Source: VXOI01 sp965197575 (GTDB lineage Bacteria; Chloroflexota; Dehalococcoidia; Lucifugimonadales; UBA3495). Taken from it: a DNA stretch of 64,000 bases. Each line of letters starts with the position of its first letter. Position 1 is the stretch's first letter. A program made the translations under genes and the position numbers. The notes under the pieces were generated by a model. The model ran no database searches. It was given only the letters and a program-made list of their open reading frames with translations, and was not told the DNA's origin. Location of the stretch: contig OZ240214.1 of the NCBI GenBank assembly GCA_965197575.1, positions 1,736,001 to 1,800,000 on the forward strand, given 5' to 3'. Positions 1 to 8,677 of the stretch are shown here, piece by piece.

Positions 1-1187
1 CCCGGCTCTACCGACACCCGCCCGGTGCGGGCGTTCAACACCGCCTGCGCCACCTGCTCGCCGGCCACGGCTTCCAAGTCGGCCCGGCCCGCGTGGGCCA
101 GCACGTTTAGCTCGCTGCCCAACTCCCGGCACAGCCTGGCGTACTGCGTTTGCACCCTCTTGCTCTTCCGTCCCACGCCGAGGACGGAGGCCAGCAGTTC
201 CGCCAAAGGCAACAGCCGCAGGAACGGGGGACGGCCTTCTATGCTACGGACGAAACCGTCGTCGTCCGGGCTTGGCGCGGCGTTCGGGCCGGACATCGAC
301 TCCACCCGGTGGAGCACGCCCACGGTCAACGCCCGCCCACAGGCCGGACACCGTTCGCCCGACTGCCGCGTCTCCGTAGGCGACTGGCTGACGCCGCAAT
401 TGCGGTGGCCGTCGAAGTGATACTTTCCTTCTTCGGGATAGAACTCCACAGTGTAGGCGATCCGGTTGCCCTCCAAGGCCGCTTTGAGGCCGGAATAAGT
501 AGGCTCGCCCCGGAACACCGTCGCCTCGCGGGCCAGGTTGGGCAAGGAGTGGGCGTCGGAAAACGACACTATGGCCCTCCCCGCCAAGCCCGGCACGGCC
601 CAGTTCATGGCCGGATCGCTGGAAAGGCCGGTCTCGACCGCCGCGATGTGGGGCACCATGTCCCGGAAGCACTCCTCCAGGCTGTCGAACCCGGACTTGG
701 AGCCCAGCGCGCCGTACCAGGGCGTCCAGAGATGGGCGGGAATAAGTATGGCCAGCGGATCGATCTCCAGCGCCAGCGAGGTCAGATCGGGGGCGGACAT
801 ATTGATCGTGGGACGGCCGTCGCCAGCCAGCTTGGCGCCCCGTTGCTCCAGGACCGAGTTCAAGCGGCGCACCGAGTAGAGAGACGGCAGGAATAGCAGA
901 ACGTGCAGACGGCGGCCCCGGCCTCCCTGCCTGTAGACGCAGCTAATCTCCGTGCCCAGCACGAGCCGCACGCCGCCGTAGAGAAACGCGCCGTCGCCGT
1001 CCGGAACAAGCCTCTCTTCCAGTTCCGCCAGCCAGCCGGGGTGGGTGAAGTCGCCGGTGGCCAGCAGCTCGATACCCTTGGTCTTAGCGGCGGCAGCGAT
1101 ATTGTCCAGGGTCAGGTCTTTGCTGCAAGCGTAGGCGTAGCGGGAGTGCAGGTGCAGGTCGGCAACGAATTCGTGGGGAGTCGACAT
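1..1187 (-). CDS. EndoQ-like PHP-domain nuclease (3' end cut by window)
   Basis: Reading the minus strand from an ATG at 1187 gives 395 codons open to the window edge, so the last residues are missing. The N-terminus has the PHP motif DLHLHSRY (residues 10-17), followed by GDFTHPGW, GTEISCVY, IPAHLWTPW and SFSDAHSLPNL, which supply metal-binding His/Asp. A cysteine cluster near residue 280 (HRNCGV then CPACGRALTVG, leading to VLHRVE) is the zinc-finger-like segment typical of endonuclease Q and its relatives, often labelled UvrD-like or TIGR00375. The family cleaves DNA at deaminated bases such as uracil and hypoxanthine; that activity is inferred from family. An inverted repeat and an ISAs1 element lie directly upstream, so its promoter region may have been disturbed. 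Confidence 0.85.
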   Translation of the reverse strand, partial: MSTPHEFVADLHLHSRYAYACSKDLTLDNIAAAAKTKGIELLATGDFTHPGWLAELEERLVPDGDGAFLYGGVRLVLGTEISCVYRQGGRGRRLHVLLFLPSLYSVRRLNSVLEQRGAKLAGDGRPTINMSAPDLTSLALEIDPLAILIPAHLWTPWYGALGSKSGFDSLEECFRDMVPHIAAVETGLSSDPAMNWAVPGLAGRAIVSFSDAHSLPNLAREATVFRGEPTYSGLKAALEGNRIAYTVEFYPEEGKYHFDGHRNCGVSQSPTETRQSGERCPACGRALTVGVLHRVESMSGPNAAPSPDDDGFVRSIEGRPPFLRLLPLAELLASVLGVGRKSKRVQTQYARLCRELGSELNVLAHAGRADLEAVAGEQVAQAVLNARTGRVSVEP

Positions 1188-1198
1188 GGGGCGAGTCT

Positions 1199-1278
1199 AA
1201 CATGGATGAACAGGATATCTTCTCTTCTTTGTACTCAGAACTTCCAATTAAATCCTGTGTATCCTGTTCATCCATGTT
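1199..1278. repeat. 19-bp perfect inverted repeat
   Basis: AACATGGATGAACAGGATA at 1199-1217 is exactly complementary to the sequence at 1260-1278, with a 42-bp spacer. There is no T-tract on either side, so it does not look like an intrinsic terminator. It sits between the nuclease start codon and the first insertion sequence and looks like a dispersed palindromic repeat. Confidence 0.7.
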
Positions 1279-1297
1279 TGGGGAAAAGTAGCTCTCT

Positions 1298-2516
1298 CAG
1301 GGCTATCGCATTTGGATTTTGGTGAACTGGGACAGGATTGTGACCAGGCAGTCATTGTCCCATCCGGCCCGTTTCAGCTTCCCTCTGATGGAGCCTTTCG
1401 AGGGTTCCAGCCGGGCCAGGTTCAGCGCCAGCTTCCGTAGCAACGCCAGATTGTCCGGGCAGTGCTCCTTCCGGTTTCGGGACTGGTCCTCGTTGAACAC
1501 CACGTCCAGGACCCAGTGCAGCCGGTTCTCGATGCCCCAGCGTTCCCGGACGATGTGGTTGAACCGCTCCGGCGTGAATGCCTGGCTCAGCAGATAGTAC
1601 CGGCTCTCGACGCTGCGGTGGCCTCCCTGCTGGCGGCTGGCGGTTATCTTCCCCACCGCCGCCAAGCCCGGCCACTGGTGTCTCTCCTGCAACCAGGCCA
1701 CATCGCCGCTTATGCTGGCTACCCGGGTCTCAATGCGCCCATGTCCCTTGTTCGTCTGGGTTGCCTGAACCTGGGGCGTGTCCGGGCCGTCCAGGAACAG
1801 GCGGGCGTCATCGTTTAGGGATTCCTGATTGCCCTTAAGGGCCAGCACGTAGTCCGCCCCCTGCTCCAGCACCTGCCGGGACAGTTGTCTCTGACAGTGC
1901 ATGGCGTCAGCAGTGACAACCATTCCCGGCAGGGCCAGCATTTCCAGGAGCTTGGGCACCGCGGTTATCCCGTTGGACTTGCCGTCCACGGCCAGTTGTC
2001 CCAGCACCAGGCGCTGCTCTGCGGCCCAAGCGCTGACCAGGCGCAGGGGCGACCCGGCCTCCGCCCGGTCATAGGAGCGGCGCAGCGTCTTGCCGTCTAC
2101 GGCCAGCACCCCCTCGCAGCCTTGGGCAAACTGGCGCATGAACCCCAGGAACCACTTCCGGAACGCCTCCGGGTCCAGGACCCGGAACACCCTCGAGAAG
2201 GTGTCATGGCTGGGGATTCCATTGCGCAGCGGCAGGAAGGATTCCAGGAATTCCCTTTTGGACTGGCCAAAGAGGGCCATGTCGGTACAGGTCTCTCCGC
2301 CACAGAGCACGGTGCACAAGGCAATGCCCAGAATGTCATGCAGGGAATGACGCCCGGCGTTTCCGCGCCGGGGATCCTCCAAGGGTTCCAACTCCTCAAC
2401 CAGCGTCCCCATCACCACTGCCTCCACACAACCCGACCCCACACTCCTCGGATCCTACCAATTATCCACTACTGAAAAGACCTTTTACCCACTCCACCTC
2501 AAATGCAATTGCCCTG
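1298..2516 (-). mobile_element. ISAs1-family insertion sequence (copy A)
   Basis: A 1.2-kb element holding one ISAs1-type transposase. The left end is CAGGGCTATCGCATTTGG at 1298; the right end is a degenerate version ending AATTGCCCTG at 2516. The left end is shared with three MITEs in the window. The 10 bases left of it, GTAGCTCTCT (1288-1297), do not recur at 2517 but do recur at 2702-2711, beyond the adjacent MITE, which suggests that IS plus MITE may have moved as a unit. Confidence 0.8.
1303..2412 (-). CDS. ISAs1-family transposase
   Basis: A 369-residue DDE transposase. The N-terminus (LEDPRRGNAGRHSL, then a hydrophobic stretch with CGGETCTDMALF) is the ISAs1-associated domain. Catalytic motifs are visible as LAVDGKTLRRSY, VVTADAMHCQRQ and RERWGIENRLHWVLDV. 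The ATG at 2412 is chosen because GGAGG lies 8 bases upstream; a GTG 30 bases further up is possible. The last codons (QMR then TAG) fall inside the left terminal repeat. No frameshift is seen, so this copy may be active and could supply transposase to the MITEs with matching ends. Confidence 0.88.
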   Translation of the reverse strand: MGTLVEELEPLEDPRRGNAGRHSLHDILGIALCTVLCGGETCTDMALFGQSKREFLESFLPLRNGIPSHDTFSRVFRVLDPEAFRKWFLGFMRQFAQGCEGVLAVDGKTLRRSYDRAEAGSPLRLVSAWAAEQRLVLGQLAVDGKSNGITAVPKLLEMLALPGMVVTADAMHCQRQLSRQVLEQGADYVLALKGNQESLNDDARLFLDGPDTPQVQATQTNKGHGRIETRVASISGDVAWLQERHQWPGLAAVGKITASRQQGGHRSVESRYYLLSQAFTPERFNHIVRERWGIENRLHWVLDVVFNEDQSRNRKEHCPDNLALLRKLALNLARLEPSKGSIRGKLKRAGWDNDCLVTILSQFTKIQMR

Positions 2517-2526
2517 GGATTCCGGT

Positions 2527-2700
2527 CAGGGCTATCGCATTTGGATTTCCGGAGGCCAATTGAGGGGCAAACTGTTGCTTCCGACCGCCGATTTTGAGTG
2601 ATTAGGTCCCACTAGCATAGTATGTCAAGGCGAATAAACCCGCAAACACCGCCGGAAATTACAAATGGAGGCCCCGAAAATTTCTAATGCGATAGCCCTG
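2527..2700. mobile_element. MITE family 1, copy a
   Basis: A 174-bp non-coding element. It starts CAGGGCTATCGCATTTGG and ends TAATGCGATAGCCCTG, the same terminal repeats as the neighbouring ISAs1 element. The interior has no ORF. An inverted, nearly identical copy is at 11570-11753. The element begins 10 bases after the ISAs1 right end. Confidence 0.85.
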
Positions 2701-2711
2701 TGTAGCTCTCT

Positions 2712-2895
2712 CAGGGCTATCGCATTAGAAATTTTGAAGCCCCAGTGAAGGGCAGAATGCAGGATTCCACCGCAAATATCGGGCGACGGACAGCCAGAAT
2801 CTCTTGGTGGAGCGGTGGATGAGCCAAGAAATACCCCTGAAAGATGCCAACAATGTCCATTACAAGCCTAGAATTTCTCAAATGCGATAGCCCTG
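2712..2895. mobile_element. MITE family 2 with the same terminal repeats
   Basis: A 184-bp element between CAGGGCTATCGCATTAG and CAAATGCGATAGCCCTG. The ends match the ISAs1/MITE-1 terminal repeats but the interior is unrelated to MITE 1, as expected for independent deletion derivatives mobilised by the same transposase. No coding content. Confidence 0.8.
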
Positions 2896-4263
2896 GTAGG
2901 TAACTGTTCAGAGTAGGGCGAGTTGGGGTTGGGAGAGGATGGAGTTCAGGGCATGGCAGGGGTTGCGGCCTCGCAAGCGCCAAGTGCCGAACAAGGAAGC
3001 CAGAACGCTCTTGGTGGTGCTCCCTTCCGGTGAACGGGTCCCGCCGCTGATCTTCCGGCTTACCACCGCAGGACGCAGGCTGCGCTCCGCCGCGTTATTG
3101 TCCGCGCTCACCAGGGGGTCAGCGACGAAGGTGAACAACTCCGGCAAAAAGCGTTCCACCCGCTGGCACAGCACGCTCATGGGCGCGTCGCTGCCCAAGT
3201 GAGGCTTGCAGATGGACAATAGCTGCTCTTGGAACCTGTTGTTGCTTCACCCGCTGGGCGTGCTGCACCGTTTCCGGCAGGCCCGGGTCAGGGCCGGGAT
3301 AGGCCTGAGCGTGATCATATACTTCCCGCACCTGTTGGGCCCATTCGGCCAGTCCCTGGTGTTGGGGGTATTTCTCCTTCAGTTGGCGGATGTCCCGCAG
3401 CAGGTGGGTCCAACATCTCTGATGCAGCCCTTGATGCACGTTGTAAGCGCCGTAGAAGTCACTGACCAGCACGCCCTCAAACTCATCTCCCAACACCTCC
3501 GCAATCGCCTGCCTTCCCCGGCTGGCCCGGCGGAGGAAGCAACGCACTTCCGGAGTGCTCAAGCTCCAGAGATACCCGTTGCGGCCATCTTCCCGCCAGC
3601 CTGTTTCGTCCCCGTACACCACCGGACTGGCTCGAATCTCCCGCTGCAACTGGTTGTACTCCTCCTGGCCGCGCCCGGCCGCTTCACGCACCAAAGCCAC
3701 CAGTTCCCCCACGCTGAGGCCCAGTCTGTAGCGCCACTTCAGGTAGCGTTGAATCACTCCATAGGGAAGCCGGCGGGAAGCCGGCACTCCTCCCGGAGCA
3801 CGCATACTTCCTGCTGCACTGAGATTCCCACCCGTTGCCGCCCCGCCACCAGGGCGCTCAAGTCCGGTTCAGGGGACCACCGCTGCCCGCACTTCCGGCA
3901 AGTGCGTTCCAGCACCACGTGCTCAGTCACCCGCACCCGGGGTATCGATATCACCTGGCGGCTTCCGCGCACCCTCCCGCCTGGCAGGGGTATCCCGCAG
4001 TCCGGACAACTGGCCGTGGCGTGCTCCACCCGGTGGGTGGGATCCTCCCGCCGCCGGGCAAAGCCGTGGGCCCGCTTCTTGCGTTCCTTCTTGGGGCGGT
4101 CCGGCCGGTTGGCCTTGGCCCAGGAGGGCGGCTTCCGCTCCTTCACGCCCTCTATTGGAGCCTTTTGCTGGCCTTCCAACTCGGCGATTCGGGCTTCCAA
4201 CGCCTGATTATGGCTGAAGAGGTGACCAATGAATTCAATCAACTCTTCGCGGGAGGCCCTATC

Positions 4264-5493
4264 TAAACCAAAGCCAAGGTGAAATGCGCAGACGGATAGG
4301 GTAAATTTGGGAGGGAACTGGGTTAGCTGGTCTCAGGAGTTGCGAGGGGTAGGTGATGGGCGTGAGAGAGATAGACCGGTCTCTGGAACAATGACAGATG
4401 GGAGTGAAGGACTTGCGGAGGCGGATGATTCTGGCGCCCACGCCCCGGGAGCGGGAGAGATGGTACGCCATGCTGCTGCTGGCCCAGGGCTGGACGGCAG
4501 CAGCCACGGCGGAGGCCCTGGAGCGGGACCCGCACACCATCGGGCGATGGGCGTCGGCCTTCGGCGAGGGAGGACCGGCGGCCCTGATGTTCGAGCAGAC
4601 CGGTGGTTCCCCCCCGCCCTGGACCAGGCGCAGCAGGAGGAGTTGAAAGGGGCGGTGCAGCAACCGCCAGCCACGTCGGGTATTGAATTGGCCAACTGGT
4701 ATTGGAAGGTGGTTCGGCAGTATGTCTCGGAGCGCTGCGGCGTCAGCTTGAGCCGGAGCAGTTGCCTGCACCGTTTGGGATTCGCCTTCAAGCGTCCCAA
4801 GAAACGCCTGCTCAAGGCGAACGAGTCCCGGAGGGAGGCCTTCGTTGCGGAGTACGCGGCCTTGAGGGAGGAGGCCCGGCAGACCGGGGCCAAGGTCTTC
4901 TTTGCCGACGAGGCCCACTTCCGTGCCGACGCCGAACTGCGTGGCAAGTGGGTGCTGAAGGGAGAACCCGGCCTGGTGGACTCGAGCAGCCCGCGCTATG
5001 GCGAGAAGGCCAGCTACTACTCGGCGGTGTGCCTGGAGACCGGTGAGGTGGAGTGGATGGAGCTGGAGGGGAACAGCAACTCAGGAACATCGGCCATGTT
5101 CCTGAGGCAATTGAGAGAGAGGCAAGCCGGGCCGTTGAACGTGATCTGGGACAACGCCCCGGCGCACCGCGGCGAGGCAGTAAGGGAGTATCTGCGGACG
5201 CCGGGCCTGGGCCTGCGGTTGATGAATCTGCCGGGTTACAGCCCGGACTTCAACGCCGATGAGGCCATCTGGGGCTGGGCGAGGGAGGAAGCGACCGGGA
5301 ACCTGTGCTTGGGGACCAAGTCCCGGGTGCAGGAGAGGGTCGGGAACTTCCTCGATGCCCTGGCCAGCCGGAGGGAGGAGGTCAAACGCCGCTGCCGCAC
5401 CATCCTGCAATCCAAGGCGGAAGGGCTGGCGCAAGCTTCCCAGAGCGATTCCGGCCACACCCCAAATGCACATCCCACCTTGGCTTTAGTTTA
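4264..5493 (+). mobile_element. IS630-family element (copy A) inside IS66
   Basis: The ends TAAACCAAAGCCAAGGTG and the complementary CACCTTGGCTTTAGTTTA are imperfect inverted repeats, with the outermost TA as the expected IS630/Tc1 target duplication. Excising it joins codon 7 of the IS66 transposase in frame, so the insertion site is unambiguous. Confidence 0.88.
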
Positions 5494-5494
5494 G
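4398..5494 (+). CDS. IS630-family transposase needing a -1 shift at a C7 run
   Basis: The first frame (4398 to about 4620) encodes the helix-turn-helix region (MILAPTPRERERWYAM, DPHTIGRWASAF). The downstream frame continues from LDQAQQEELKG to the end with all three catalytic acids: VFFADEAHF, VIWDNAPAH and SPDFNADEAIW. The two frames meet at the C7 run 4609-4615, where the zero-frame codons TCC CCC CCG form a possible C CCC CCG slippery site. It is either a programmed -1 frameshift, as known in some IS630 members, or an inactivating indel. The stop codon lies in the terminal repeat. Confidence 0.8.
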
Positions 5495-5599
5495 ATCCAC
5501 AGGCAGGTCCATGCCTGTAGTCTACCCCTGACTTAGCCAGGACGATTGCAAAGTCGGGGAAGGAGGTTTAAAAGATAGGGAAGTGAGCTATGGGAGTGT

Positions 5600-6745
5600 G
5601 TGGATATGGCAGCGGCGGAATCTCCATTCAAGTGCTTGGAGCAGGCGCCGGATCCCAGGAGGGCCCGGGGAGTCCGGCATCCCTTTCAGGCCATTCTGCG
5701 GCTGACCCTGCCGGGCTTGGGTCTGCGGCCAGACCACCATGGCCCACAGCGCCCTCTTCGCCAGGATGCACTGGCCGGCACTGAAGGAGCCTCTGGGTTT
5801 TCTCAGAAACCATCCGCCCCACGCCGCCGCTATCTCCCGCACCCTGGCCGGGTTCCCTTATGCGCAGTTGCCAGGGGCCCTGACCGGATGGGTGGCTGGC
5901 GTGATGGCGGACCGGGAGGTGAACGCCCCGGCAGACGGCAAGCGGGCCAAGCAGTCCGAGGATGCCAAGGGCCATCCCCCGGTGATGGTGAACGTGCTGG
6001 CCCATGACCTGAAGTTGGGTCTGGCCCAGTGGCCGGCATCGGAGAAACGGCACGAACCCGGGGTGTTGCGGGAACAGTTGGCCCAACTGTTCGAGCGCTA
6101 TCCCGGCCTGAGACTGCTGAGCAGGGACGCCCTGTACGCGGAGCGGGACCTGTGCCAGGCCATAGTCAGCCACGGACGGGACTGCCTGGCGCGTATCAAG
6201 GGGAACCGGCCCGAGGCGCTGGCGGCATTGGCGGACGGGTTTGCCGTGGAGGAACCGGGTGAGCCTGAGGCGGAGACCGTGGGAAAAAAGCGGGTGTGAT
6301 CGAGAGGCGGCGCATCTGGACCGGTGCGGCGCTGGCCGGCTATATCCGGGATGAGTTGGGCTTTCCCGGAGCGAGGCAGGGGGTGATGGTGGAGAAGGAG
6401 GCGGTGGACATAGCCGCCGGGGAGGTGAGCCGGGAGCGCTGGTATCCGCTGACCAGCCTGAGTTCCCGGCGGTGCGGACCAAAGGAACTGCTTCGAGGGT
6501 TCCGCAACCACTGGAGGGTTGAGAACAGCCTGCGCCACGTGAAGGACCGCAGTTGGGATGAGGACGTCCACACGTTGCGCCGTCCGGGACTGGGAGAGGT
6601 ATATGCCACCCTGGTCAACACCGCGCTCAACGCCCTGCGCCTGGAGGAATGGTTTCCCCTCCGGATGTCCATGCCCCTGCGAGCCAAGACCTGCGCCTTC
6701 CGCCCAACGCAGACCATCGCCCGCCTCTGCGGTCAACCCTTCTGA
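5600..6745 (+). pseudogene. ISAs1-type transposase with two frame changes
   Basis: The N-terminal part (LEQAPDPRRARGVRHPFQ) is in one frame to about 5720. An extra G in TTGGGTC then shifts it, and the reading continues as VCGQTTMAHSALFARMHW in the frame of 5739-6299, which carries PADGKRAKQ and LSRDALYAERD. The last part (6296-6745, with RNHWRVENSLRHVKDRSWDED) is in the -1 frame. The second junction contains A AAA AAG at 6284-6290 in exactly the right phase for programmed -1 frameshifting (GKK then AGVIERRR). The first lesion looks like true decay. Confidence 0.8.
6284..6290 (+). other. A AAA AAG slippery heptamer in transposase
   Basis: In the 5739 frame the codons are GGA AAA AAG CGG. A -1 slip on A AAA AAG puts the ribosome on GCG GGT GTG ATC GAG, which continues the transposase into its C-terminal catalytic region; without the slip, translation stops three codons later. 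This is the canonical bacterial IS frameshift signal. No pseudoknot was modelled. Confidence 0.6.
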
Positions 6746-6787
6746 CTTTGCAATCGTCCTGGCGGCTTAGCCAGTCTGAACAGTTAC

Positions 6788-8267
6788 GCTGACAGGGGTG
6801 TGACTAGAAGTCGTTGGTATCAGTTCCAAAAGGCTTCCCACCGGTTGTTGGCTCGCAGGGACCGCAAGGCCAGCATAGGGTTCACCGTCTCCTCCTTCCA
6901 CCATGCGCCGGGCAACTTCAACCGATCTTGAATCACCGGGCGATGCCCTCCTTCCACCGCACCGCTGCCGATGGGCAGACCTTCCCGGCGGGCGGCGGCG
7001 TAATCCAGTTGTCCCTGCCGGTTCTCCAGGTATCCCGCCAGCCGGTGCAGCGGATGCCCGGCGTTTGCTCCCGACCGGCTCCGGCATTCGGCTACCACCC
7101 CGGCCACCTCGCCCTGGTCAATGCGGCTCGCCTGCACTCCGGCCCAAGCCCTGGCCGCTGCGGCGTCGCCCGGCGACAGGGCAGACGCCCCCTCATGCAG
7201 GTGTTCCAAAAGATGGTAGCGGTCCAGCAAAAAGCGCTGCCTGGGGAAGACCGGCGCCACCTGCTGCGCAATCCAGGGCGCCCCGTCTCCCACGCCATGC
7301 ACCCAAGTGCCGTCCCCATACCCCTGCTGGAGCGCCAGGGCAAACATCTGCTCTCCCGTCCGTTGGGGAGGGCCCATAGCCGCGGCGTAGCGCCGTTCCC
7401 CTCCGCCCAACGTCTCCACCAGGCTCAGCCGCACTTCCCGCCACTGGGTCTTTCTGACCCGTTTGGGACGCCCCCCAAGACTCACTCCACCCGCCGGGCC
7501 GGGCTCCAGCTTCCCAGTGCGCACCATGCTGCCATCGGTCTCCACGATCAGCCACGGCGGCCCAGGCCGGTGGCTGCGCTGCCCCTCGTAGCTGGCAATA
7601 GCCTCCCGCTCCTCCCGCTCCACAAATCCGCCAGCTCTTTCCGCTTGTTGCAACACCACTTCCCGGACACTGCTGCGGTGCAACCGGACGCCGTAGTGTT
7701 CCTTCAGTTGCCGGCTGGCCCGCTCAAAGGACCTTTCCGCCCCAAAGTCGCTTAAGGCCCGTTGCAAGGCCAATGACTTGCCTCGACCCCGCAATCCGGT
7801 CAACTCTTGGAAAGGCCGGTGGCCCACCGCCGGCGGAGGCTCTTGGGGGCAACGCAGATAGGGGGGCTTGCACTTCAATCCGTCCGAAGAGGCTTAACCA
7901 CGCCAGGGGTTGCCACCGGTGCAGGTGCCGCCTTCCCCCGCAGCCGGGACAAAAGGGTCCTGAGCTTTTGCTTGCTCAGCCTTCACCTCAGCCCAGGTTT
8001 GCATCATCTGCCGGCCCATTTGCCGGGTGAACTGGATAACCTCTTCCTCCCAAGCGTCCGGGTCCCAATGCCCAGCTTCCCCTTCGTCCACTTCCTGGGC
8101 CAGGGCTTCCCGCATCTCCCCAATGGCTCGTTCCATAATCTCCTGCATTATCCGCTGCATCACCCCTCCATCCGCATTATTGTTTCCATTTATCAGCAGA
8201 CTGCCAATCCTGGCCTACTTTGTAAACTCCCTTTCCCAACCACTTTCAGTCACACCCCGCTGACAGT
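6788..8267 (-). mobile_element. ISKra4-family element
   Basis: The imperfect inverted ends CTGACAGGGGTGTGACT (from 6789) and the complement of CTGTCAGCGGGGTGTGACT (to about 8266) enclose a minus-strand ISKra4-type transposase. The left end abuts the IS66 end within one base, and the right end stops just before the rplU promoter at 8274. Exact borders are uncertain by a few bases and no target duplication was recognised. Confidence 0.7.
6820..8163 (-). pseudogene. ISKra4-family transposase with an in-frame stop
   Basis: One frame runs from an ATG at 8163 (MMQRIMQEIMERAIGEMR, an N-terminal helical region) to 6820, broken by a single TAA near 7892 in what should be the zinc-ribbon region (GNPWRG, stop, ASSDGLKCK then PPYLRCPQ). 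Downstream are family motifs: IVETDGSMV, GVGDGAPWIAQQ, LLDRYHLLEHL and GSGAVEGGHRPVIQDRLK. Combined length is about 447 codons, near the family norm. The cysteine pairs expected around the stop are partly lost, so this copy is probably inactive. Confidence 0.8.
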
Positions 8268-8273
8268 TGCTCC

Positions 8274-8302
8274 TTGACAGCAGGGCGGGGCTGACCTAGT
8301 AT
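8274..8302 (+). promoter_or_regulatory. Sigma70-type promoter of rplU
   Basis: TTGACA at 8274-8279, a 17-base spacer and TAGTAT at 8297-8302 lie 18 bases before the rplU start and directly after the ISKra4 end, so the element spared the promoter. Confidence 0.75.
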
Positions 8303-8319
8303 GTTTAGCCGAGGAAGTT

Positions 8320-8643
8320 ATGGATTACGCAGTATTCAAAACAGGCGGCAAACAGTACCGGGTGCGGCCCGGCGATACTATCGATGTCGAAATGCTCCCC
8401 GACCCGGTCGACTCGTTGGCCGAATTCGGGGAGGTTCTGGCGGTCTCGGACGACGGCGAGTTGACCGTCGGGTCGCCCCACGTGCCAGGGGCCAAGGTCG
8501 TCGCGCAGGTGCAGTCCCATTACAAGGACCGCAAGCTGATGGTCTTCAAGTACAAGGCCAAGACCCGCTACCGGCGCAAGAGAGGCCACCGACAGCCATA
8601 CACCAGGGTATTGATACAGGACATCCAGGTCGATGGCTCTTAG
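8320..8643 (+). CDS. rplU: 50S ribosomal protein L21
   Basis: 107 residues beginning MDYAVFKTGGKQYRVRPGD, the classic L21 N-terminus, with the conserved KAKTRYRRKRGHRQPYT segment that binds 23S rRNA near residues 80-97. The start is preceded by GAGGAAG. It is first in a run rplU-rpmA-rpmE. The length is normal for the family. L21 contacts domain V/VI rRNA in the large subunit. Confidence 0.97.
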   Translation: MDYAVFKTGGKQYRVRPGDTIDVEMLPDPVDSLAEFGEVLAVSDDGELTVGSPHVPGAKVVAQVQSHYKDRKLMVFKYKAKTRYRRKRGHRQPYTRVLIQDIQVDGS

Positions 8644-8677
8644 GCGGGCGATCCGACCGCAAGGCAGGTGAGGCTTA

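Larger units (their letters stand above)
2908..5512 (-). pseudogene. IS66-family transposase, split and frameshifted
   Basis: The start ATG is at 5512 (MDLPVD...); the IS630 inserted at a TA inside codon 7, and the frame resumes at about 4263. The region at 3754-4242 holds the leader and zinc-finger-like region (CPDCGIPLPGG, CRKCGQRWSP). An 11-bp tandem duplication, GCCGGCTTCCC twice near 3760-3785, then shifts the frame. The region at 3119-3805 holds the catalytic core, VVYGDETGWRE and LVSDFYGAYN. A second frameshift near 3225-3245 (CAACAACAG microrepeat) separates it from 2908-3219, which carries SADNNAAERSLRP with the final catalytic Glu. With three lesions the gene is dead. Confidence 0.88.
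5538..6761 (+). mobile_element. ISAs1-type element (copy B) inside IS66
   Basis: Terminal repeats are CAGGACGATTGCAAAGTC at 5538 and its exact complement ending at 6761. Flanking 10-mers CTGACTTAGC (5528-5537) and GCGGCTTAGC (6762-6771) match at 7 of 10 positions, an eroded target duplication of the size ISAs1 elements make. Excision rejoins the IS66 terminal sequence. Confidence 0.85.
2900..6787 (-). mobile_element. IS66-family element, interrupted by two other insertion sequences
   Basis: The outer ends are GTAACTGTTCAGAGTAGG at 2900 and the complement of GTAACTGTTCAGACTGG ending at 6787. Removing the IS630 at 4264-5493 and the ISAs1-type element at 5538-6761 restores about 1.4 kb, close to single-transposase members of IS66. 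The restored end reads through GGCTAAGTCAGGGGTAGAC, identical to the left end of the short IS66 derivative at 11768, which proves the nesting. No flanking target duplication was found. Confidence 0.85.

Noticed and set aside
1199..1278. Inverted repeat as a transcription terminator
   Set aside because: No T-tract and a 42-bp loop, located at the start rather than the end of the neighbouring gene.
2717..2983. 88-codon minus-strand frame across MITE 2 and the IS66 end
   Set aside because: It spans two mobile-element borders and has no homology-like features.
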